From Stichopus chloronotus (Eukaryota; Echinodermata; Holothuroidea; Aspidochirotida; Stichopodidae), in assembly GCA_021234535.1 (NCBI GenBank), contig SFZH01000008.1, positions 22,531,091 to 22,595,090 of the forward strand: a stretch of 64,000 bases of DNA. The letters run 5' to 3'. Below, piece by piece: positions 23,701 through 32,700 of the stretch. A program made the position numbers and the translations under genes. Numbering within the stretch: the first letter of the stretch is position 1; each line of letters starts with the position of its first letter. The notes beneath the pieces were generated by a model. The model saw only the letters and a list, made by a program, of their open reading frames with translations, was not told the DNA's origin and ran no database searches.

Positions 23701-26700
23701 CCCAGCCCACAGAAAATCATCCACATGCATCACAAACATCCCACTTAGCTGCCCTCCATGATGCCAGAAAAATAACGCCAAGTCCACCTCTGAAGGGTCG
23801 CATCCAAGTTTTGTCAATTCGTCCCGCACACTAAAGTACCAGTTCCTGGAAGCATCATTCAAGCCATAGACACATTTTTTTAACTTTCAGACTTTTCCAT
23901 TTGCTTTTGCCTCTTCTGGTGGCCTCAAAAACATCTCACGGTTGATCTCATTTCCTTGCAGAAAAGCTGCCTTAATATCAATTGAATGGCATCTCCAGGA
24001 GTGTGTTGCAGCAAGAGCAAGAAAAATCTTTAACGTCTCTTTCGAAACTGTTGGAGAGTCAGTTTGGACATGTTTCTGTTCCTCAAAACCACGGGCCACA
24101 AGTCTGGCTTTCGGGACCTTCTTGCCATCAACTGACTTCTCTGTTATTACCCATCTAGTTGAGATCATCGGTTGTCCACGATCTTCGATTTCTTCAAAAA
24201 CTCCAAATTTCTTCCAATTTACCAACTCTTCAGCTTTGGCCTTTTGAACTCCTGGCTTTAATGTCTATGCACTGGTATGAACACCACATTGGCCTCTTCA
24301 CTGGGACTATCAACTTCATTCAAACTGTCTGCCACAGCTTTCCAGTCTTCCACATCATTTCCGAAATCAAGCTCCTTCACATCTGAATCATCTTTATCTT
24401 TGACATAGAACCAGTTGCGATACTTTCTGGTGGCTTTTCCAGTCCTTCTTATCACCTCACCTTCAATCCAAGTATTTCCACCCTTTGGTAAATATTTGAT
24501 GCTTTGTCTCACTTTTGGTAGTGAATGGACAGGAGGCATATCCTTCCGCATATATTGTTGTCCTTCTTTTACTCCTGTGGTAGAATCATTTTCGGCAGTA
24601 ATTCCAGTTGCCTCTCTGGGAACATAATCACTATCCTCTTTGTCAGAACTTTCAATTGTTGAAAGAACAACACCACTCTCTGGTTTCTCTTGACTGGTAT
24701 CATCGCCATTTTTCTCCTGTGGTGTGAGTGTGGGATCACTATTAGCTGATGAATCAAATTCCTTACTAACTTTTGTAGTACGACATGGGTGCACTCTGAC
24801 ATAAACATTTCCATGACGAATGAAAACAACTTTCCCATCTTGTTCCAAGACTTTTCCAGGCCCTTTCCATTTGTTGTCACCATCCCGCTTGAAATACACT
24901 TCCTCGCCAGGTTGAAACACTTCACCAGAACTTCTGATCTTGTGGCTGAGAGTCCTACGGATCTTCTCTGATGCTTCTGCTTGGATGAAAGCCTTGCGGC
25001 TAGAGTGAAGAGCATTCAAATGCTTTGCAAAGACTTCACTGGAGGTGGTACCATGTAATGCTGGAGCTTAATCAGAGAGAACAGATGGCAAATTTGGATT
25101 TTTACCAAACACAAGCTGATACGGACTGTACCCATACACCATTTGCAAAGAGTTTTTGGCATTCACAGCCCACACAAGAGCAAGATCAATATCCATTTTA
25201 GGGTAGTCCTCCATTATTTTCTCCACACAGTTGCCAACCACTGCATGATTTCTTTCACATAATCCATTTTGCCATGGACTGTATCCAGCAGTATTCCAAA
25301 TCTCAATATTTAGGTTTTCAGCCATGTCTCGGAACTCCTCATTGGCAAATTCTCCACCATTGTCTGAGATGAACTTCTTCGGTGCCCCCAAGCCACTTCC
25401 AATCCAAAACTTCATCACTTGATCAATTATCACCTTTGGACTCTTCTGTTGGATCACACCTGCCACACTGAATCTTGTAGCAACATCAATTATATGGAGG
25501 AAATATATACCCCTCTTCCACTCTTTCAGGTCCAATGCCACCACTTCATTGAACTCTCTAGCCAATGGTAGACCTACAACAGGCCTCTGGGTTGTCTTCT
25601 TGAATCGCCGACAAACCTCACAACTTGACACAGCATCATCAACCAAGTCCATGGTTTCCTTGTCAGAGATGGCTGCATCTTTCAACAGGTATTTTAGTTT
25701 CTGTGCAGTTGGGTGGACGAATTGCTTGTGCAGCTTTTCAATTCTCTTTCTATTCTCTTTTGTACTCTTCTCATCAACTGACCCAACTGCCAGTGCTTCA
25801 ACTGTTTCTCCGATGGGCATGGTAGTTTCTAAAATGGGAATGCAGTAATTACCTAATGAGGTGCACTGTAGATCTACAGCTTCTCCGAAGTTTTCAGCAC
25901 AATCATTCTCAAGATCAAGCTTCACCTTGGCTTTCTTCATAGCTGGTTTACCCAAAAGTAGTGGAATATCACTGTCAACAACATCCGCTGTTATTTGGCA
26001 TTTTAACCCTTCAATCTCACATGGAATTGTCACTTTCTCCATTGATTTTAGATGCTTCACTCCTCCAAACTTGAAAACTGTGTCACTAGGACTTCTGGTG
26101 ACTCTGGCCTGTTTTTCTTCATCTAGCATATCCAGATAGCATGCCATCCATGTATGACCAGCCACAGTTGAACTGCATGCACTATCAAGTATGGCTGCAC
26201 CCAGGGCCTCATTCATCAGAACTTGTGTCTCCTGTGGTTTATTCCCAGTGAACAAAACAGCCTCTTCATCCTTTGCATCTGATTTGAGTACACTCTTCTG
26301 CATATTTTCATAAGAATCAGGACAGTCTTTCAACATATGTCGGATGGATTCGCAGCTACGGCACTTCAATGGATAACCATCTGGACCAATGGGGTTCAGC
26401 TTCTTTGTACCCCTGGTGTTCTGTCCACCTCCTCTATTACCTTGACCTCTTCCACCTCCTCTGTAACTTTGGCCCCTTCCAAAAGGTGTTCTATAAGTTT
26501 CATAGGTAGGAGAACTAGAACTGGTGTTGCCATATCTCCCACGTCCAGATCCTCTGTAAACCTCCTCGTCCTGAATAGAAAGCAGTCTCCTCAGTGGCAA
26601 TGAACGCTGGCTCTGTTTCGGTTGCCACTCCATCATTTCCCCCAGCTCGAGGCATCGATTGCTGGCCAAAGAACTTCTTCAATGAGTTTTGCATCTGTTG

Positions 26701-29700
26701 AAACAGCTTGTCAGGTTCCTTGTAGTTGACAGCCGTAAGCACCAACTGTCTGTCTTTGTGCTCCAACTGGGCAGTCTCAAGCAGTTTGAAAGCAAGGACT
26801 GCTTGTGGTAGCTCCATCTTGTATTTCTTAGTTTTGTTGTACAGTTTTTCAAATTTTATCACAAACCCTTCCATTGTGGTTGTCGTTTGTCGTCTATAAC
26901 GGTCAAAATCTGTATATGCCTCATGTGCCGCTGATAGCTCATCCTTCTTGAACACAGTGTCCATAAACTTTATAAGGGTTTCAACACCATTTTCTTTCTG
27001 CAATTCATCCAAACTCACTTCATTGAACACTTTATCTCTTTTGGACTTGGCTCCTTCTTCGGGGAGTGATAATGCTATGACAAGTCCATGTTTCTTCTTG
27101 TCCAAATCAGTCACTGCCTGCCAGGCCTTCAGCTCTTCAATCCACCTTGCATATGGTTGCTCTTCCTTGAAGGCTGGTGGGGTTTTATAGGTGACCGCCA
27201 TAGTGATTCTTCAGTAACCTCGCTCTGCTACCATGTAATCGCAGGTATATACACAAAGAAAGAGTTACCTTCTAAGTTTCTTGGAATGGTTGCTGAAGAA
27301 TCCTGTAAGGTCCTCGCAGAGGATGAAATATGTGCATAGGAAAGTTCACTTGTCGCTACTCTTCTGAAACGCTAAACACTCCCTGCTAACACTCAAAAAT
27401 CTTCGCTTAAGAAAGAATGTTCTCTGTATCTTTAATACACATAGCTATATCAAACCCCACCAGTTGAAAACCCCTGTTAAAAAAAGAACACAAAGTCAAA
27501 AACACTGATTAACACACTGCACATATTAAGCAAACCTCTCTGAGAAGTGGGTTTATATTTTACTTCAGTAGCTACTCTTGCTCCCAAGATATGTCAGATA
27601 CATTTTCAACATCAGCATTTTACTTTAGGATAGTCGTTTTATGTAACAACTGATTTTAGCTCATATTCATGCTTGAAATATGTGCAGTTGTGTCTGCTTT
27701 TGACTACTAGCCTATGTCTACATCCATGACTGGAATATGTACAGCACCTCTATGTCTACATATATAGTACTTAGACTAGGTACCATAATGTTTATTCTTG
27801 CACAAAATTCCCACCAATATGTCTACATTGATGCTTAAAATACAGCACCATGTATGTACATTCCTGCTCGGAAAATATATGTTTATTCATACCCTATATA
27901 TGTCTACATTCATGTTTAGAAGTTGTTCCATCATGTTTATTCATGCTTGAAATAATATCACCCATGTCTGTATTGTTACTTGAAATAACACTACCTTTAC
28001 CATATCATGCATTATTACCAGATTGTTGATATTGAGCTATATAGTTATTATACATCACTGTGCCCTTGGTAGGTGTTTTAAATGGCATGAAATGGAGAAG
28101 CATATCAGCATATTCTCTGTGGCAATGTCAAACACCATTCATTTTTGGAACATAGTAAGAACCTGGCTTATAAAGGGAATTACTTGGCCATCTTTTGTCT
28201 TTGGAAATACCAAATCACATTATATCTCCATTGAAGTATCGACACTGTTCTGCACTGTGTGATTATATGTGTTTATTAAGCAGTTTTTCTATCTATTCTA
28301 GACCTTTAAATTGCAATTTAGTGCATTTACAAGCAAGCAGTCTGCTGGTGAGAGGAACAAAATTTTTTTTTTTTCCTCTCCAAAGGTTGGTTTTTGGCAC
28401 TTTGGCCATTCATATGTAAGAGGGAACTGGAGGAATGAATCACAGTCAACATTTTCACTTCTTGCAAAATGTTGCCATGATATTGACCTTATAATGTGGT
28501 GGATGGGAAATAAAAGGTATGTGCAAGTCAGTTGATGGTTAATATAGTATATTATATATAGTATATTATAATTATATTACAATATTATAATTATATATAT
28601 TATATAGTATATAGTGTAATATAGTATATTACAGATCTAGGGATATTTAGACAAAAGGTATAAGCTGCTTGAGTAGTATATATGTAGTGATATGTTCCTT
28701 TGAAAAGCGGCTGTACTGTACCTTTGGAAGAACTTTCAGGTATCGCTGAAGTGTGAGCTTGAAATAGATGCAAACAAGAAAGAAGAAACAAAATCAAATA
28801 GCCCCATTGGTGTATGCTATGTACACAGCCAATGTTACTCAGTCACGAGAATTGGTGTGTCAGTGTTGACTACGGTACACCCAGCAAATGTTATTCAGTC
28901 AAGAGACATGGTGTGTAGGTATAGGTTACTCTATACCCAGCCAATGTTATTCAGTCAAGTTTCATGCAACCAACTCCTACTAGGCTATTTAGGCGAGATT
29001 GCTGACGTGTTTACTAGTAATGCTTAATACACAGCAGCGGCTGATAGAAAGGTGTAGGATTAGTGTGGTCTGTTGCAGTTGAATGCTTTACGCGTACATA
29101 TCGCCAACTATTGTATACATTAGCAATTGACACACAAAAAAGGATTGTCGAAGCATTGGGATTTTCAATGATCTCTTCATTATATTCAGGAAACTTGCGA
29201 TCAATATATTTCTGTTATCAACTTGCTGTTTGGGTTGGTTTTATGATCTAGTAAATTCTAGAAATGTAAGCTACTTATGGGTTCCAAATTCATTTTGCAG
29301 ACACTCTGTATTTACAGGCCTAAGCTGATATTTTTCCTGTTGATATTCTACCTAGGATGCACAAAACATAGAATCTTGTGGAGACATGTTTACATTTCTT
29401 TCCTTACTACTTAGAAAATATCGAGCATGCATACCAAATAAGGCCAAGTTTAACAACAAGAATAATTTAAGTATTGAAGGTGAATGGCTGATTTGGGATA
29501 CATGTTTGAGTGTATGTGTTTATGAATTATTTTCCAAGGTAACATTTTAGAAATGCAACATGTGCAAGGAAGGCAATACCAGTACCAGTGCTGATACAGG
29601 TACTGAGGTGGTAAAAGTACTGGTACTGGTTCACACCTGTTCTTATTGGTACCACCTAACCCTAGCTTTGCGTAATGATGAATAAATTGTCAACATATTA

Positions 29701-32700
29701 AATGACAGTTGGAAAGTGACTGTTACACGATGACTCCTCATTTCAATATTTCTTCAGTGACACTACGTATGTTGAAGTTGACTGATTACACTCACCAGTG
29801 GTTTATACATTTGGTGTTAAAGTGGTTGGAATGAGTGTTATCTAAACAGGTGTATTACATGAAGGTTGCCTTCCATTACAATATCAACGAAACAAAGCAA
29901 AATGTACATGTGTCATTTGCTTTTAATCATCCATAACATGCATGAAGTGTGTTTCTAGTTAAGGGAGGAAACACATTTAATGGCAGACACAGTAGTTATA
30001 CCACAGAAGATAATTAACATGACTAAGTTTGGAGCGAATTGTACAGTACTGTATGTCATGGTTGAACTATAGTTCAATTGAAATTGAAACTCAGTAAGAC
30101 TACCATCTTGGATGTAACTCAATTGGTGTGACATTACTGTACTATGTCAGTATTACTATTGCATGCTGTCTCTAATTGAATTGATTAAAATGACCTTGTG
30201 ATGTCTTTTATAATCATATATTTCGAGCTACATTTGAAGTAAGTTACATTGAGATCCTCCCCTATACTGAATTTAACACAATATCAGTTAGGAGATGACT
30301 GACAACTTGAAAACCTCAAGGTTACTTCAGATCAAAACAAATGTTGCATGGACTTGTAAAAGAGAAATAAAATGAGCAGTTTTGTGAAAATTTAGTTTAA
30401 TCAAATCCCTTTGGAAATATCACCAGACCTTGAAGATACAAAAGAAGGCAATATACTTGAAACAGACATGTGTGCTATAATTTTTGAGCATCTTTTTCAA
30501 GTAAAATTTCTATAGAATTATCCAAGATGTTATGAATAGCACAGTTCTCTATTGTCAATATGCAGCTGTCACATGGCATAATTCAGTGTTTACCACAAAA
30601 TTACAAAAGGAAAAAAAATTAACATTAATAGATTAAAAGCCTTTAGTAAAATGTTTAGATTTCCACAATTTATTCAATGTCAAAATCTAATGTCAGTGAG
30701 AAACATCCTTTTAAATAAACTGGTAACAACATTAATTGACGTGAATTGAGTTCTTGTTTTGTATTTTAAGCAGACACTGAATCTACTGAACTCTTTACTA
30801 ACACTTATTAATACTAAAAATGCTTTTGATATTTATTTGAATGTGCAAACTTCATTTTATGGTCTCAAGCTGCAAAGGTTTTCACACATTTATAAGCTCT
30901 GGCAAGACGTAATTCCAAATGAAACTTGTTTAATATCTGAATGGTAAAGCAGTGGTGCATTTTGCTTTCCCACAGATGTGAAAAAATATCTTCATTTGGG
31001 TCACTGGTCCATTTTAGGAAGGAAAATAAGGTAAGAGAAGTATTGTAAAATTATATGTGGTCTTGATGAATGCAAATAAATAGCATGAGAGCTAAATGAT
31101 AATATTTTAGTTGTGTATACTGTAGATAGTGACTGAAAGTGTGCTTGCTTCTTCAAAATGCAGATACCTGAACATGTTACAATTTTATAAAAGTTGTATT
31201 TTTGCTTCATCAAGTTCGTATTTATTATTGTGTATTTTTTGTTACAGCCAGTTGGAGCAGGAACAAGGTGCATGGACTGTAGTGTGGAAGAAAGCTGCCC
31301 ATATTCATCAAAGAAACTTTATCTGGAACAAATCAAAATGGTTTGTATGAACCAAGTTCTTAGGCTAAGTAATTACAGCTATTTGTTTCTCATGAAAAGT
31401 GTATCTCAATAACATGGATTTTTAAACATTTAGATATTTCATAGTGGTACATTGCACTTTAGGAAATCTGTGATGTCATAACATTCCAAACTTTTTAATA
31501 TCATTTGTGTTTCCCTAATGTTTAACCTGGGTCAAAGAAAACATTACAATAATTTCAGATTTGTAACCATTTTCCATTGAATGTTCATCATGCATTAAAA
31601 CCAAAGTAAGAAATGATTTTATTAAATCTGTCATTATTTGTATTTCCATCCGAATCCCAAAATGAAGGTGGCATCATTTCTTTTCTGATACACTGAATTT
31701 GATCAAATGGAAAGTTCGAAGGAGACTGTCCGTGAAGTTCTTAAGTGTATATGTGTATGTTACAGGATGGAGGGGGGGGGGTGCATTTGTGTATGTTTTG
31801 TAGAATGATTATTTGTATTTACATGTTTACTTGACTGTATTTACTTTGGTTGTTACACTACTTTTATTCTCATGACTTTAGTGCTGTTTGCACAAGATTA
31901 CATTATGGTTGTCTAACTGCAGTGTGTATACATTTCAATTACTATTGCCAAATATAGCCAATAATAGTGTTGCAGAAGATATTTAATAATCTTTGTTGCT
32001 AGGGTAACAAAGGATGGCCAGTCTCTGTTATATGTAATGCAGAAGACCCAACTGTGGACAGAGTACTGAGTGCTTTGAAATCAGGACCATATGGAAGATG
32101 TGCCTACGAATGTGACAATGATGTGTGCGATAACCAGGTATGTTTGGTTTAGAATGAATAGTAGGGAGAGGTTGGCATGTGGGAATGGCGAGAGGATGGG
32201 GCACAGAGTGATGATGTAGTCAATCTTTGACAACACTCATCAATGTTCTTGATTTCTGTGTTTTGAAGCATGAGCTTAAGCAGTAACTGGGACAATAATA
32301 CAGGGCTTCTACAATAGTGTGACCCAGTTGTAAGTAGTTGAAACATTTGTAAACCACTTATTGATGGCAGAGTGTTTGTATTCTAACTTGATTATTTTGA
32401 TAGTCTTTAAACAACTGTACTGCATCAATATGAGATTAACTAAAAGTGACAGAGGGCTAAAAATACTGCGCTTTGAAACATCTTTTGCTTTACAGTTTCG
32501 TCATTAGAATCACAATGGGTGCCTGTTCTAGATAATGACAATATGTTTTTAAAATTATTTAAATTGTTTCATATCTTTTCATTCCTAGGTTGCAATATAT
32601 TTACTTCCTCATTTTTCATTATTTCAGGTGGTGAACATGTCATTTTCAGGTGGCGCTACAGCCAATCTTACAATGATTGCATATACAGAGCGAATATGTG

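Larger units (their letters stand above)
18827..27514 (-). mobile_element. Ty1/copia LTR retrotransposon in intron 4, antisense
   Basis: The element is bounded by 279- and 281-bp LTRs and flanked by CACTG. Without the nested gypsy insertion and its duplicated GTACT it would be about 5.08 kb, a normal copia size. Domains follow copia order on the minus strand: gag, zinc knuckle, protease, integrase, RT, RNase H. By eye the LTRs differ at about eight substitutions and one 2-bp indel, so it is not recent. Two nonsense changes, at least two frameshifts and the gypsy insertion disable it. It lies opposite to the host gene's transcription. Confidence 0.96.

Noticed and set aside
25050..25085. TGTAATGCTGGAGCTTAATC resembling the start of the gypsy LTR
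   Set aside because: It lies inside a continuous copia integrase reading frame and the similarity fades after about 20 bases, so it is coincidence.
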